Both the position numbers and the translations under genes were made by a program. A model generated the notes under the pieces. The model searched no databases. It was not told the origin of the DNA and saw only the letters and a program-made list of their open reading frames with translations. From positions 1-52,714 of the forward strand of contig CAJOFA010000012.1 in the NCBI GenBank assembly GCA_905233985.1: a stretch of DNA of 52,714 bases, in the 5' to 3' direction. Shown piece after piece: positions 34,778-45,393 of this stretch; position 1 is the first letter of the stretch; every line of letters starts with the position of its first letter. The stretch is from an uncultured Prevotella sp. Its GTDB lineage: Bacteria; Bacteroidota; Bacteroidia; Bacteroidales; Bacteroidaceae.

Positions 34778-36217
34778 ATGAAAAGAACAAAGATTATTGA
34801 CATACTGAAAAGTACAGATTTTGGCAAGGAAGTCTGTGTGAAGGGTTGGGTGCGCACGCACCGCTCAAGCAAGGCAGTCGATTTCATTGCGCTCAACGAT
34901 GGTTCTACCATCAAGAACGTACAGATTGTCGTCAACCCCGAGCAGTTTGATGAAGAACTGCTCAAGCAGATAACCACTGGCGCCTGTATTGCCGCTACAG
35001 GAACACTCGTGGAGAGCCAGGGAGCAGGACAGACCAGTGAGATACAGGCTACGCAGTTAGAGGTGTACGGACTCTGTGACAACAGCTATCCGATGCAGAA
35101 GAAAGGCCAGTCGTTTGAGGTGATGCGCAAAAACGCCCATATGCGTCTGCGTACCAACACCTTCGGTGCCGTGATGCGTATCCGTCATAATATGGCAATG
35201 GCTATACACACCTATTTCCATGAGCATGGCTTCTACTATTTCCATACACCGCTTATCACGGCGTCGGACTGTGAGGGAGCAGGAAATATGTTTCAGGTGA
35301 CGACGAAGAATCTCTATGATTTGAAGAAGGACGAGCAGGGAAAGATTATCTACGATGATGATTTCTTTGGCGAACAGACATCGCTGACCGTCTCCGGACA
35401 GTTGGAGGGCGAGTTAGGTGCTACGGCCCTTGGTGCTATTTACACCTTCGGTCCGACATTCCGTGCCGAGAACTCCAACACGCCGCGCCATCTGGCTGAG
35501 TTCTGGATGATTGAGCCTGAGGTGGCCTTCATTGATCAGGAAGAGCTGATGGACTTGGAAGAAGATTTCATCAAGTACTGTGTGCGCTGGGCGCTCGACA
35601 ACTGCAAAGATGACCTGGAGTTCCTAAACAAGATGATTGACAAGACGCTCTTGGAGCGCTTGGAGGGTGTCTTGAAGGAGACATTTGTGCGTCTGCCCTA
35701 TACTGAAGGTATTAATATTCTGCAGGAAGCCATCAAAAATGGCAAGAAGTTTGAATTCCCCTGCAACTGGGGTGATGACCTTGCCAGTGAGCATGAGCGC
35801 TATCTAGTAGAGGAGCATTTCAAGAAACCTGTCATCATGACGGACTATCCTCGTGCTTTCAAGTCGTTCTATATGAAGCAGAACGAGGATACTGCCGATG
35901 GCGGTTCTGTGGGCTATAAGGGAGCTGTGGCTCCTGGTCCGACGATGCAGGGTACTGATGTGTTGTTCCCGCAGATAGGCGAGATTATCGGTGGTTCTGT
36001 ACGCGAGGAGAGCTACGATAAGTTGATGGGTGAGGTGAAGCGCCGTAATATGGACATGACTCATTTGTGGTGGTATCTGGATACCCGCCGCTGGGGCACC
36101 TGTCCGCACGCCGGCTTCGGCTTAGGTTTTGAACGTCTGATACTCTTTGTTACGGGTATGCAGAATATCCGCGACGTCATTCCTTTCCCACGTACTCCGA
36201 AATCGGCAGAGTTTTAA
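34778..36217 (+). CDS. asnS: asparaginyl-tRNA synthetase
   Basis: The 479-residue class II synthetase has an N-terminal OB-fold anticodon domain (about 15-110, [24 protein letters not shown]) and a catalytic domain. Motif 2 is [21 protein letters not shown] (about 228-248) and motif 3 is [22 protein letters not shown] (about 446-468). The length and the AsnRS-type motif 2 (NSNTPRH) separate it from AspRS. It forms a convergent pair with the CvfB-like gene; the two stop codons overlap in a shared TTAA-containing tetramer. Confidence 0.96.
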   Translation: MKRTKIIDILKSTDFGKEVCVKGWVRTHRSSKAVDFIALNDGSTIKNVQIVVNPEQFDEELLKQITTGACIAATGTLVESQGAGQTSEIQATQLEVYGLCDNSYPMQKKGQSFEVMRKNAHMRLRTNTFGAVMRIRHNMAMAIHTYFHEHGFYYFHTPLITASDCEGAGNMFQVTTKNLYDLKKDEQGKIIYDDDFFGEQTSLTVSGQLEGELGATALGAIYTFGPTFRAENSNTPRHLAEFWMIEPEVAFIDQEELMDLEEDFIKYCVRWALDNCKDDLEFLNKMIDKTLLERLEGVLKETFVRLPYTEGINILQEAIKNGKKFEFPCNWGDDLASEHERYLVEEHFKKPVIMTDYPRAFKSFYMKQNEDTADGGSVGYKGAVAPGPTMQGTDVLFPQIGEIIGGSVREESYDKLMGEVKRRNMDMTHLWWYLDTRRWGTCPHAGFGLGFERLILFVTGMQNIRDVIPFPRTPKSAEF

Positions 36218-37098
36218 AGTAAATGAATACCGTTATCGTCGAGCGTGATAAGACGCTGACGGTAAAGGTCACCTATAGCGCGCTTGAAGGTCTTTTTGCT
36301 GACCTTGAAGCGCGCTTGTATGATTTCAGAAGGGCTCTTGTCCCCCAGGTCACAGTGTCCGCCATTGTCTTTCAGATATTGTAGCAGCACGGCAGCAAAC
36401 TCTTCCGTATGCTGCTGACCGGTAGGCTGTAATATGATGTCGGCCTTGCCGTCCTGACGGATATGGTCAATATAGCCTTGCAGTCGCATACCTGAACGGA
36501 TAGGTTGGAAAATCTGGTTCTCATAGAGCAGTCCTTGATAGCGGTTGTCCACGATGACCTTAAATCCTAAGTCGGTTTTCTGCCATACCAGCAAATCGAC
36601 TTGTGTGCCGTGGGAGTAGGACTTAGCAGTAACTGGGTCTTCTGATTCCGCAGGGTTTGCTGGGGCGATGGAAACTGTGAGTGGGCTGAGGTATTTGTCT
36701 ATCTTGGCTGTAGCCATGAGGCGATAGCTTTCCTCGTCAATGGTGACGTAAACGAGGTACGACTGTCCTTTCTGCATACGCATCTTCTGTTCGCGGAACG
36801 GACAGAAGAGATCCTTCATCAGTCCCCAGTTAAGAAAAGCACCATATTGGTTAATCCATGATACTTCAAGCCATGCGAAGTCGCCCACCTTAGCCAGTGG
36901 ACGTTCCGTAGTGGCTATGAGCCGTTCCTCCTGGTCAAGGTAGATAAAAACCTCCAACTCGTCGCCGACGGTGGTTCCTTCAGACACGTAACGATTGGGT
37001 AACAGTATCTCGCCGGCATCATCGCCGCCGTCAAGGTAAAGGCCGAAATCAACGGATTTCACAACCTTTAGGGTGTTGTAATCGCCGAGGTTAATCAT
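36214..37098 (-). CDS. CvfB-like S1 RNA-binding protein
   Basis: The 294-residue protein shows successive S1-like OB folds: about 1-65 ([21 protein letters not shown]), 68-130 ([27 protein letters not shown]) and 140-215 ([30 protein letters not shown]). A winged-helix domain lies at about 235-294. This matches the CvfB/YitL family, RNA-binding proteins that affect virulence or translation in other bacteria; the mechanism is not established. Its start overlaps the stop of the LolD-like gene by 4 nt, so the two are translated together. Confidence 0.88.
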   Translation of the reverse strand: MINLGDYNTLKVVKSVDFGLYLDGGDDAGEILLPNRYVSEGTTVGDELEVFIYLDQEERLIATTERPLAKVGDFAWLEVSWINQYGAFLNWGLMKDLFCPFREQKMRMQKGQSYLVYVTIDEESYRLMATAKIDKYLSPLTVSIAPANPAESEDPVTAKSYSHGTQVDLLVWQKTDLGFKVIVDNRYQGLLYENQIFQPIRSGMRLQGYIDHIRQDGKADIILQPTGQQHTEEFAAVLLQYLKDNGGHCDLGDKSPSEIIQARFKVSKKTFKRAIGDLYRQRLITLDDNGIHLL

Positions 37099-37778
37099 AG
37101 GGCAGATGAGGTTAATGGGTCTGATGGGGTTTCCAACAGACCATCACGCATGTGGATGGTGCGGTCGGTGATATTGGCCAGTTGTTCATCGTGAGTGACG
37201 ATGACAAAGGTCTGTCCGAACTGATCGCGCAGGTCAAAGAAGAGCTGGTGCAGTTCCTGCTTGTTCTTTGTGTCGAGTGATCCGCTGGGCTCATCAGCGA
37301 GGATGACGGCAGGATTGTTGACCAAAGCTCGTGCCACTGCTACGCGCTGTTTCTCTCCACCGCTGAGTTCGTTAGGCTTGTGGCTGGCACGGTCGGTTAG
37401 GCCCATGAAGTCGAGCAGTTCAGCGGCACGATGCTGTGCCTCTTTGCGTGAACTTCCAGCGATGTAAGCCGGTATCATGATATTTTCGATGGCTGTGAAC
37501 TCTGGCAGCAGCTGGTGAAACTGGAATACGAAACCGATATGCTGGTTACGGAAATCCGCTAATTTCTTCTGAGAGAGGGTGGTAACATCGACGGAATCGA
37601 CATACACAGAACCGCTGTCGGGACGATCAAGCGTGCCGATGATTTGCAGCAGTGTGGTCTTGCCGGCACCACTTGGACCGACGATACTGACAACCTCGCC
37701 TTTATAAATGCTCAGGTCAATGCCCTTGAGCACTTGAAGAGAGCCGAAGCTCTTGGTGATTCCTTGGGTTTTTATCAT
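37095..37778 (-). CDS. LolD-like ABC transporter ATPase
   Basis: The 227-residue ATPase has Walker [10 protein letters not shown] (34-42), Q-loop [12 protein letters not shown], signature LSGGEKQR, Walker [13 protein letters not shown] and switch His in VTHDEQLA. The sequence belongs to the LolD/MacB/FtsE-type group that partners with FtsX-like permeases, either in lipoprotein release or in other envelope extraction. No permease is adjacent, as often in Bacteroidetes LolD genes. The downstream CvfB-like gene is coupled by a 4-nt overlap. Confidence 0.88.
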   Translation of the reverse strand: MIKTQGITKSFGSLQVLKGIDLSIYKGEVVSIVGPSGAGKTTLLQIIGTLDRPDSGSVYVDSVDVTTLSQKKLADFRNQHIGFVFQFHQLLPEFTAIENIMIPAYIAGSSRKEAQHRAAELLDFMGLTDRASHKPNELSGGEKQRVAVARALVNNPAVILADEPSGSLDTKNKQELHQLFFDLRDQFGQTFVIVTHDEQLANITDRTIHMRDGLLETPSDPLTSSAL

Positions 37779-37821
37779 TGCTTTTACTTTTTTTAGGCTT
37801 TTGGGATTACTGGAAACTTGG

Positions 37822-39951
37822 TTAGTTGGGACGGTATTTGTTAACCTTGGTCAACAGCCAGTCATAGACGCTTCGTTCCTCGTGGTGCTGTGCTTGTGTG
37901 AAGGTCATGGAGTCTTCCTTCTGTTCACCGTACTGGTCAGGGAAGATAATCATGAGGTTCTTGCCCGAGAAATGCTGCATCAGCTCATTGGGCAGCCGTT
38001 CCATAGCGGTTTTATAGGAAATGGTTCCCTTACGGGCTGTCACGACGACAAACATGTGGTCGTCATTGATTTGCTCGGCCAGTCGCGGAAGGTCTTTCCA
38101 GTGGCTCATATATGTATAGTCTGCCCGCACATTGGAATGTCGGTTGTTGGTGTATTCACGGATAAGCGACAGGCTTTCCTGACGTCCGTGGAACTGAATG
38201 CGGCAGTCCAGGTTACCCGCCATACGACACAGACGTTCCAACCAACGATGGAAACCTGGCTCAAACTCGGCCCTTGAGGGCACGCACACTTGAATGCGAC
38301 GCAACGTGTTCAATGGCTGCACGAAGCGCGTCAGCACAATCTGGCGGTTTAATCCGTTATAGAGGCTCTGTATGAATTCACCCCAGAACTTCGGGTTGAC
38401 ATCCGTATGCACGTGCATTCCCATGATGATGTCGCTGGCGGCAGATTCACGGAAGGCGTGTTTGATGCCGTTGGCAATGTTTGTAGCCAGTCGTACCTGC
38501 GTCTGCATTTTTACGTCACTGGCGCAGGCCTGCCGTTCCAACTGCTCCAGTAGTAGCAGTCCGTGTTCGCGATTGTTGGCGGCGTTCTTGTCGTCGTATA
38601 CCACGTTCAACGCCACCAGTTCTTTGTGATTACGGCTACCCATCATGACGGCCAGATCCAATAGCTGTGGCGCAATATCAGGGTATTTCACACAGAGCAG
38701 AATCTTCTCGTTGTCCTTCTGGTTTTCTTCGTGTTGCAGATGGTTTTTCTCACGCAGGGTAATCTCCTGTGCTGCGTGTTCAGTCATCATCGTACTGACA
38801 ATACATGTCACGAGAATCATGATGACTACACCGTTCATCATATCGTCAGTCACAAGATATTCACCTGGTGATACCTCCAGTCGCAGTCCTACTGCCACCA
38901 TAGCGATGGCACCGGCAGCGTGGGCACTGGTCAGTCCGAACATCATGTTACTTTCAGCCTTTGGCATTCGGAACAACAGCCCGGAGAAGTAAGCAGCTAG
39001 AGCCTTGCCGAACGTTCCGAAGAACGCGATGAGCAATACAACGCCAAGCATTTGCACGCCGTCAAATAAAGTGCGTACATTGATGAGCATTCCCACACCG
39101 ATGAGGAAATAAGGAATGAACAGGGCATTACCGGTGAACTCTATGCGGTTCATCAATGGCGAAACATGGGGAATGTAGCGGTTTAGGATGAGTCCGGCAA
39201 AGAAAGCACCGAAGATACCTTCCAGTCCAATCAGTTCTGAGAGCGCAGCCGAGCAGAACATGACGGCGAGCACAAAGATGAACTGCATAACGGCATCGCT
39301 GTAGCGTCGCAGAAAGTAGCGTGTCAACATGGGAATCAGCCAGATGGTAGCTGCACAGAACAGGGCGAACTTCACGACAAACAACAGCCAGAATACTGTA
39401 CCGGCATCTTCGTTGAACGAATCTGCCAGGGCTGCCAGCATGACGAGTGCCATGAACAGCGAAATCATCGAGGAGCCGACGCTTAGGGTGACGCTTGAGT
39501 TACGTTGCAGACCATAGCGACCGATGATGGGGTAGGCTATGAGTGTGTTCGACGCCATAATACATCCCAATAGGAACGAGGCTTTCGGCGAGTATTCAAG
39601 CAACCACATAGACATGAAGAACGTCATAATGAGCGGGACAAAGCAAGTCAGTATGCCGAAAATGAGGAAACGTGCTTTGTGCTTTTTCACACCCTGCATG
39701 TCCATTTCCAGTCCTGCCAGAAACATGATGTAGTAAAGTCCCACCTTGCCAAATAACTCAAAAGAGTTGTCACGCGCAAGAATGTTCAGACCATCCTCAC
39801 CGATAATCATACCTGCCAGCACCATGCCAATGATGTGCGGAATGCGCAGTTTGCTCATAATGATAGGAGCAAACAGAATAATACAAAGCACGACGAAGAA
39901 AATCAGCGTCGGGCTCGTAATGGGCAGATATGTGGATAAAGGGGCTTGCAT
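37822..39951 (-). CDS. CPA2-family cation:proton antiporter
   Basis: The 709-residue protein has an N-terminal Na_H_Exchanger domain with about 12 membrane segments (about 15-410), including [30 protein letters not shown] and [17 protein letters not shown] cytosolic C-terminal part (about 430-709) resembles universal-stress-type alpha/beta folds without a KTN/RCK signature. It should exchange Na+ or K+ for H+. The ATP-binding G-x-x-G motif of stress proteins is not obvious in the tail. The gene has its own divergent promoter opposite asd. Confidence 0.9.
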   Translation of the reverse strand: MQAPLSTYLPITSPTLIFFVVLCIILFAPIIMSKLRIPHIIGMVLAGMIIGEDGLNILARDNSFELFGKVGLYYIMFLAGLEMDMQGVKKHKARFLIFGILTCFVPLIMTFFMSMWLLEYSPKASFLLGCIMASNTLIAYPIIGRYGLQRNSSVTLSVGSSMISLFMALVMLAALADSFNEDAGTVFWLLFVVKFALFCAATIWLIPMLTRYFLRRYSDAVMQFIFVLAVMFCSAALSELIGLEGIFGAFFAGLILNRYIPHVSPLMNRIEFTGNALFIPYFLIGVGMLINVRTLFDGVQMLGVVLLIAFFGTFGKALAAYFSGLLFRMPKAESNMMFGLTSAHAAGAIAMVAVGLRLEVSPGEYLVTDDMMNGVVIMILVTCIVSTMMTEHAAQEITLREKNHLQHEENQKDNEKILLCVKYPDIAPQLLDLAVMMGSRNHKELVALNVVYDDKNAANNREHGLLLLEQLERQACASDVKMQTQVRLATNIANGIKHAFRESAASDIIMGMHVHTDVNPKFWGEFIQSLYNGLNRQIVLTRFVQPLNTLRRIQVCVPSRAEFEPGFHRWLERLCRMAGNLDCRIQFHGRQESLSLIREYTNNRHSNVRADYTYMSHWKDLPRLAEQINDDHMFVVVTARKGTISYKTAMERLPNELMQHFSGKNLMIIFPDQYGEQKEDSMTFTQAQHHEERSVYDWLLTKVNKYRPN

Positions 39952-39978
39952 CAGTCTCTTTTAGTTCCTTTCCGACTG

Positions 39979-40010
39979 CAAAGGTACTTATTTATTCCCG
40001 AAACGACAAA
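39979..40010 (-). promoter_or_regulatory. promoter of the antiporter gene
   Basis: On the minus strand TTTG (40007-40010), a 20-nt spacer and TACCTTTG (39979-39986). Confidence 0.7.
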
Positions 40011-40083
40011 CGAAATAGCAAAATAAAAATCGTGATAAAATAAAAAAAGCAAGCAAACAGGCACATATTTGCATGAAATATTG

Positions 40084-40091
40084 TATCTTTG
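40084..40091 (+). promoter_or_regulatory. -7 box of the asd operon
   Basis: TATCTTTG; the nearest TTTG (40068-40071) is only 12 nt upstream. Leader about 55 nt. Confidence 0.55.
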
Positions 40092-40150
40092 CAGTCAGAA
40101 TAAGATAATAGGTAATACGGAATTAGTAAATCGTAAATAATACTTAGATT

Positions 40151-41149
40151 ATGAAAGTAGCAATTGTAGGCGCCTCGGGCGCTGTCGGTCAGGAGTTTCT
40201 GCGCATCCTCGACCAGAGAGATTTCCCCATGGATGAACTGGTGTTGTTCGGTAGTGAGCGTTCAGCCGGACGTAAGTACACCTTCCGCGGCAAGGAGCTT
40301 ACTGTAAAACTCCTGCAGCACAATGATGACTTCAAGGACATAGACATCACCTTCACTTCTGCTGGTGCCGGCACGTCGAAGGAATTTGCCGAGACCATTA
40401 CCAAATACGGATGTGTCATGATAGACAACTCGTCAGCTTTCCGTATGGATCCTGACGTGCCCCTCGTGGTACCCGAGTGTAACGCTGAGGACGCACTGAA
40501 TCGTCCGCGCGGCATCATTGCTAACCCTAACTGCACGACAATCATGATGGTTGTTGTGTTGCAGCCATTGGAGAAGCTCAGTCACATCAAGCGTATCCAT
40601 GTCAGTTCCTATCAGAGCGCCAGCGGCGCAGGTGCCGCTGCTATGGCCGAACTGCAGCAGCAGTACAAGGAGATTTTAGAGACTGGCCAGGTGCAGACTA
40701 TCAAGAAGTTCCCCCATCAGTTGGCCTATAATGTCATTCCGCAGATTGACGTCTTCCAGCCCAATGGCTACACGAAGGAGGAGATGAAGATGTATAACGA
40801 GACGCAGAAGATTATGCACACCGATGCCAAGTGCTCAGCCACGTGTGTCCGTGTGTCGTCTTTGCGTGCTCATTCTGAGAGCGTTTGGATTGAGACTGAG
40901 CGCCCCATCAGTGTAGAAGAGGCTCAGCAGGCTATTGCTGCCGCTCCTGGCTGTACGCTGCTTGACGACCCGTCGAACCTCGTATATCCTATGCCTAACG
41001 ATACTGCTGGCAAGGATGACGTCTATGTGGGGCGTGTTCGCAAGGACCTCAGTGACGACTGTGGTCTGACCTTCTGGCTTTCCGGCGACCAGATTCGTAA
41101 GGGCGCCGCATTGAATGCTGTGCAAATTGCCGAATATCTTATCAAATGA
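40151..41149 (+). CDS. asd: aspartate-semialdehyde dehydrogenase
   Basis: The 332-residue enzyme makes aspartate semialdehyde for lysine/DAP, threonine and methionine. NADP-binding GASGAVGQE (7-15), the active-site Cys128 in [10 protein letters not shown] and the [12 protein letters not shown] block are present. The C-terminal [16 protein letters not shown] contains the catalytic His. The stop overlaps the start of a carboxylesterase by 4 nt (ATGA), an unusual operon partner for this essential biosynthetic gene. Confidence 0.95.
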   Translation: MKVAIVGASGAVGQEFLRILDQRDFPMDELVLFGSERSAGRKYTFRGKELTVKLLQHNDDFKDIDITFTSAGAGTSKEFAETITKYGCVMIDNSSAFRMDPDVPLVVPECNAEDALNRPRGIIANPNCTTIMMVVVLQPLEKLSHIKRIHVSSYQSASGAGAAAMAELQQQYKEILETGQVQTIKKFPHQLAYNVIPQIDVFQPNGYTKEEMKMYNETQKIMHTDAKCSATCVRVSSLRAHSESVWIETERPISVEEAQQAIAAAPGCTLLDDPSNLVYPMPNDTAGKDDVYVGRVRKDLSDDCGLTFWLSGDQIRKGAALNAVQIAEYLIK

Positions 41150-42714
41150 AAAAGCTACTGACAACTATTCTGATGCTCTGCGCTGTCATGACAGCGATAG
41201 ACGTGCAGGGGCAACCGCTCCTGAAAACCCATGTGGAAACTGGTGATGTGGAAGGTGTTCCCGATGGAGCGCTTGCCGTGTATAAAGCTATTCCCTATGC
41301 GGCCCCGCCTGTAGGTGACCTGCGTTGGCGTGAACCACAACCCGCTAAAGCATGGGAGGGCGTGAGAGTGTGTGACACTTTTGGCCCCATGCCCCCGCAG
41401 CCCACGCGTCCTGGCCGTACGGCAGACATGATGAGCGAGGACTGCCTCTACCTTGGTATTGCCACACCTGCCACCTCTGTCAATGACCGTCTGCCCGTTA
41501 TGGTTTGGATTCATGGCGGTGGCTTCCAGACGGAGTACTATGCCGGTGACCTTTGGAAGTACCTTGCACTGCGTGGCGTAGTTATTGTCAGTGTCGAATA
41601 CCGCACGGGAGCGCTGGGCTTCATGGCTCATCCCGAACTTACCAAGGAGTCGAAGGGGGGACACTCGGGCAACTATGGTATCCTCGATCAGATTTTCGCC
41701 CTCCAGTGGGTGCAGCGTAACATCGCCAACTTTGGCGGCAACCCGTCGAATGTCACCATTTTCGGTGAGAGTGCCGGTGCTATCAGCTGTAGCATTCTTT
41801 GTGCATCACCTTTGGCCAAAGGGCTTTTCCATCGCTGTATCAGTCAGAGTGGTGGCTCGTTTGCCCCATGGAGCGACAAGCCCCGTTCATTAGGTATGGA
41901 TGCCTCGCAGAAGGGTGCTGAGCAACAGGGTCTCGCCTTCCAGCAACATCTGAAGAAGAAAAACCTGAAGCAGCTGCGTAAGATGGATGCTATGACGCTT
42001 TGCGATGGGAATGTCGGCTTTGGTGGCTTCTGGCCCTGTGTGGATGGTTATGTGATAACCGACGACCAATATCGTCTCTATGAGCGGGGCGAATACAATG
42101 ATGTCCCCGTTATTGTGATGACCAACAGCGACGAGGGAGCCCTCTTCACGCCTGGCAATATCAAGGCAGAGGATTACCAGAAGTCTGTTCGTAACATCTT
42201 TGGTGCATTTGCCGATGAAGCCTTGAAGGTCTATCCTGGCAACACCGACGATGAGGCTTTCCATGGTAATGGCGATGCTTTCCGTGATATGGGCTTTGCC
42301 TGGCCATCTTACGCTTGGGTAAGCCTGCAGGCAAAGACAGGTCATAGTCCTGCCTATGCCGCTTACCTTGCGCAGCCTTCTACACGTAGCTTCTCGCAGG
42401 ATCCGCGTCGCAGGGGCGTGGCTCATGCTGATGATATCCTCTACCTGAACGGAGAGTTCCTGACACAGCCTGACAAATATCCCGCTGAGGCTGCTGTGGC
42501 TGAAATCATCCAGCAGTACTGGGTGAACTTCGCCAAAACGGGTAACCCCAATGGTAAGGGACTTCCTTACTGGCCTACATTTGATGACACGAAGCCTACC
42601 ACGATGCAGTTCAGCAATGGTGCTTCGCTGATTATGCGTCCTAACCGCGAGCAGGTAGATTTCGTTGACCGCTTCTATAGGGCAAAGCGCGAAGAAACAG
42701 AACGGCAGCGATAG
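41146..42714 (+). CDS. secreted type-B carboxylesterase
   Basis: The 522-residue alpha/beta-hydrolase has a signal peptide (about 1-22). The oxyanion motif HGGGF lies at 123-127, nucleophile Ser209 in GESAGA, probable acid Glu330 (NSDEGA) and His427 (GVAHADD). EDCLYLGI (98-105) is the second family signature. It is exported to the periplasm or beyond and should hydrolyse carboxylic esters; the pairing with GH31 suggests acyl- or feruloyl-type esters on plant glycans, but the substrate is not shown. GH31 starts 1 nt after its stop. Confidence 0.9.
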   Translation: MKKLLTTILMLCAVMTAIDVQGQPLLKTHVETGDVEGVPDGALAVYKAIPYAAPPVGDLRWREPQPAKAWEGVRVCDTFGPMPPQPTRPGRTADMMSEDCLYLGIATPATSVNDRLPVMVWIHGGGFQTEYYAGDLWKYLALRGVVIVSVEYRTGALGFMAHPELTKESKGGHSGNYGILDQIFALQWVQRNIANFGGNPSNVTIFGESAGAISCSILCASPLAKGLFHRCISQSGGSFAPWSDKPRSLGMDASQKGAEQQGLAFQQHLKKKNLKQLRKMDAMTLCDGNVGFGGFWPCVDGYVITDDQYRLYERGEYNDVPVIVMTNSDEGALFTPGNIKAEDYQKSVRNIFGAFADEALKVYPGNTDDEAFHGNGDAFRDMGFAWPSYAWVSLQAKTGHSPAYAAYLAQPSTRSFSQDPRRRGVAHADDILYLNGEFLTQPDKYPAEAAVAEIIQQYWVNFAKTGNPNGKGLPYWPTFDDTKPTTMQFSNGASLIMRPNREQVDFVDRFYRAKREETERQR

Positions 42715-42715
42715 T

Positions 42716-45070
42716 ATGGTGAAGAAGAGTTTTGGGCTGTTAATAGCGTGCATGACAGGTCTTGCCTGTCATGCACAAGGCGTAAAGGTTGAGTTCTTTA
42801 CGCCATCCATTGTGCACATCGTAAAAGGTCAGCCCACGAACAGTCTGGTTATAACGGCAAAGCCGGAGCAAGTAGCCGTAACCCGCAAGGGTGACATGAT
42901 GTCAAGCAGCGAACTGACGGTTAAGGTGGATGAGCGCACAGGTTGTGTGACGTTTCTCACACCGAAGGGCAAGGTGCTGCTTCGCGAGAAATCAGGTGAC
43001 GTCAGCAAATGTAGCCAGACGTTTTTGCTTGACAAGGATGAAACCATCTACGGATTGGGTACTATCCAGAACGGAAAGATGAATCGTCGAGGGGAGCACA
43101 AGCGCATGGAACAGTCGAACCTCGAAGACTTCCAGAACGTGCTGCAGAGCATCAAGGGCTGGGGTCTCTATTGGGAAAACTATTCGCCTACACAATTTGA
43201 CGATGGCCCTGACGGTATGACGTTCACTTCCGAAGTCGGCAAGGGCATTGACTATTACTTTATGTATGGCGGAAGTGCTGACGGTGTTATTGCCCAGATG
43301 CGTCAGTTGACGGGCGATGTGCCCATGTTCCCATTGTGGACCTATGGCTATTGGCAGTCGAAGGAACGCTATAAGACTGCCGCCGAGACGGAGAGCATCG
43401 TTGACAAGTATCGTGAATTGAATGTTCCGCTCGACGGTATTATTCAGGACTGGCAGTACTGGGGCTCCAACTATCTGTGGAACGCGATGGACTTCCTGTC
43501 GGAAGACTTTGCTACAGGCCCGCAACTCATCAAGAATGTCCATGCGAAGCACGCCCACTTCATGATTAGCATCTGGGCCAGTTTCGGTCCGATGACACAA
43601 CAGTTCCGCGAGTTAGACAAACTTGGGTTGTTGATGCCTTTTGAGACATGGCCGCAGAGTGGTATCTCGCATGTCTGGCCTCCCATGAAGGATTATCCTT
43701 CAGGTGTGAAGGTTTATGATGCATTCAGTCCTGTGGCCCGTGACATCTATTGGAAGTATCTGAAGAAGCTTTTCGATGATGGTGTCGATGCCTGGTGGAT
43801 GGATTCTACGGATCCCGATTGCTTCTATCCCACTGAGGCTGACTACGCCCATGAGGTGTATGGTGGTACGTGGCGTTCGCTGCGTAATGCCTTCCCATTG
43901 GAAACGGTACGTGGTGTCTATGAGGCGCAGCGTAAAACTCCCCTCCCTTCGGAGGGGTCGGGGGAGGCCAAGCGTGTCTTCATCATGACACGTTCCAGTT
44001 ATGCCGGTCAGCAACACTATGGTTCGAACATGTGGAGTGGCGACGTCAACTCGTCGTGGGACATGCTTCGCAAGCAGATTCCCGCCGGACTGAGCTTTAC
44101 GCTGACGGGCAACCCCAACTTCAATACCGATATTGGTGGCTTCTTCTGTAATGCCTATAATACTATGGGGCCGGCATCTGCACCACGTAATCCGCAGTTC
44201 CAGGAACTCTACGTGCGCTGGATGCAATATGGCTTGTTCTGTCCCGTCTTCCGTAGTCATGGTGCTGATGCACCGCGCGAGATATGGCAGTTCGGACAAA
44301 AGGGAGAGCCTGTATATGATGCTATTGAGAAACAAATTCGTCTGCGTTACCGCCTGATACCTTATTTATACAGCATAGCTTGGCAGGTGACCAGCAACAA
44401 TGCAAGTTACATGCGTCCGTTGTTCAGCGACTTCGCTGGCGACAAGAAGGTTTGGGACATGACCGATGAGTTCCTCTTTGGTAATAACATTCTGGCCGCA
44501 CCTATTGCCGACCCGCAATATACTGAAGAAAAGATTGTCCGCACCGATGCCATGACAGGCTGGGACAGAAATGATGTAAGAAGTCAGAAGGAAGATGTCG
44601 TAGGTGTGAACTGGACGGCAACGAAGACGGTTGTGAAGTATCTTCCGAAGGGTGCCGACTGGTATGACTTCTGGACGAACGAGCGCTATAAGGGTGGTCG
44701 TGACGTGTCATTGCAGACTACACTCGACCGTGTGCCGATGTTCGTACGTGCTGGTAGCATTCTGCCGTTAGGTCCTGAGATGCAGTATGTGGGTGAGAGG
44801 TCGTGGGACAACCTCGAACTGCGTATCTACCCTGGTGCCGATGGCGAGTTTGTGCTTTATGAGGACGAAGGTGATAACTATAACTATGAGCGCGGCGTCT
44901 ATAGCACCATCACCCTTCGTTGGAACGATAAGAAACGCACGCTGACCATTGGCGAGCGACAGGGAAATTATCCAGGCATGCTTGTCAGCCGTCAGTTCAC
45001 TGTTGTCCTGCCTGATGGCAGCAGCCGTGTGATTCTTTACAACGGTCAGGAGCAGTCGATAAGCCTTTAA
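42716..45070 (+). CDS. secreted GH31 alpha-glycosidase
   Basis: The 784-residue glycosidase has a signal peptide (about 1-21), an N-terminal beta-sandwich (about 22-190) and a TIM barrel. The nucleophile is Asp363 in AWWMDSTDP and the acid/base is Asp443 in MWSGDVNSSWDML. C-terminal beta domains resemble DUF5110 (about 650-784). GH31 includes alpha-glucosidases and alpha-xylosidases; the exact specificity cannot be read here. Residues about 407-419 (KTPLPSEGSGEAK) are encoded by a GC-rich hairpin repeat, apparently inserted in frame between the nucleophile and the acid/base (see finding). It shares an operon with the carboxylesterase and asd. Confidence 0.93.
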   Translation: MVKKSFGLLIACMTGLACHAQGVKVEFFTPSIVHIVKGQPTNSLVITAKPEQVAVTRKGDMMSSSELTVKVDERTGCVTFLTPKGKVLLREKSGDVSKCSQTFLLDKDETIYGLGTIQNGKMNRRGEHKRMEQSNLEDFQNVLQSIKGWGLYWENYSPTQFDDGPDGMTFTSEVGKGIDYYFMYGGSADGVIAQMRQLTGDVPMFPLWTYGYWQSKERYKTAAETESIVDKYRELNVPLDGIIQDWQYWGSNYLWNAMDFLSEDFATGPQLIKNVHAKHAHFMISIWASFGPMTQQFRELDKLGLLMPFETWPQSGISHVWPPMKDYPSGVKVYDAFSPVARDIYWKYLKKLFDDGVDAWWMDSTDPDCFYPTEADYAHEVYGGTWRSLRNAFPLETVRGVYEAQRKTPLPSEGSGEAKRVFIMTRSSYAGQQHYGSNMWSGDVNSSWDMLRKQIPAGLSFTLTGNPNFNTDIGGFFCNAYNTMGPASAPRNPQFQELYVRWMQYGLFCPVFRSHGADAPREIWQFGQKGEPVYDAIEKQIRLRYRLIPYLYSIAWQVTSNNASYMRPLFSDFAGDKKVWDMTDEFLFGNNILAAPIADPQYTEEKIVRTDAMTGWDRNDVRSQKEDVVGVNWTATKTVVKYLPKGADWYDFWTNERYKGGRDVSLQTTLDRVPMFVRAGSILPLGPEMQYVGERSWDNLELRIYPGADGEFVLYEDEGDNYNYERGVYSTITLRWNDKKRTLTIGERQGNYPGMLVSRQFTVVLPDGSSRVILYNGQEQSISL
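43938..43966 (+). repeat. GC-rich hairpin repeat inside the GH31 gene
   Basis: CCCCTCC (43940-43946), loop CTTC and GGAGGGG (43951-43957), then CGGGGGAG. The segment is out of character with surrounding codon use and is read in frame. Confidence 0.65.
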
Positions 45071-45082
45071 AAGAACACTTAC

Positions 45083-45131
45083 ATATGGGAAACCGCCAGC
45101 TCTCAACGTGAGAACTGGCGGTTTCCCATAT
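45083..45131 (+). terminator. long hairpin after GH31
   Basis: Arms 45083-45099 and 45115-45131 pair over 17 bp, one mismatch follows, then TCTC/GAGA with loop AACGT. The T-run is weak but the stem is strong. Confidence 0.75.
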
Positions 45132-45286
45132 ATGGATAGTTAGCTCGTCATTCTTGGTTATTTCACAATGTGACAAAAAGCAGGAATTTTTGTTCATTTT
45201 GGGAGGAAGGACCCCGGATATGTTAATTTGTTGCGCAAAAATGTGTCTTTTTTATAAATTTATTCGTTTTTTAGAAAAGAAAATAA

Positions 45287-45294
45287 TAACTTTG
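45287..45294 (+). promoter_or_regulatory. -7 box of the SusC/SusD operon
   Basis: TAACTTTG; no TTTG at -33, so an activator may be needed. It predicts a leader of about 90 nt before ATG 45394. Confidence 0.55.
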
Positions 45295-45393
45295 CACCTT
45301 GCTAAGCCTCATTCTGCCGAAATGACAGAAGCATTGTATATTATATATAATGTACGGGTACATATTTTAAATAACAAAGATAAGAGAGTGTAT

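Noticed and set aside
33397..35082. 561-aa minus-strand ORF over the pseudouridine synthase repeat
   Set aside because: Thr/Ile/Leu/Val repeats arise from the reverse complement of the GGY-coding tandem repeat.
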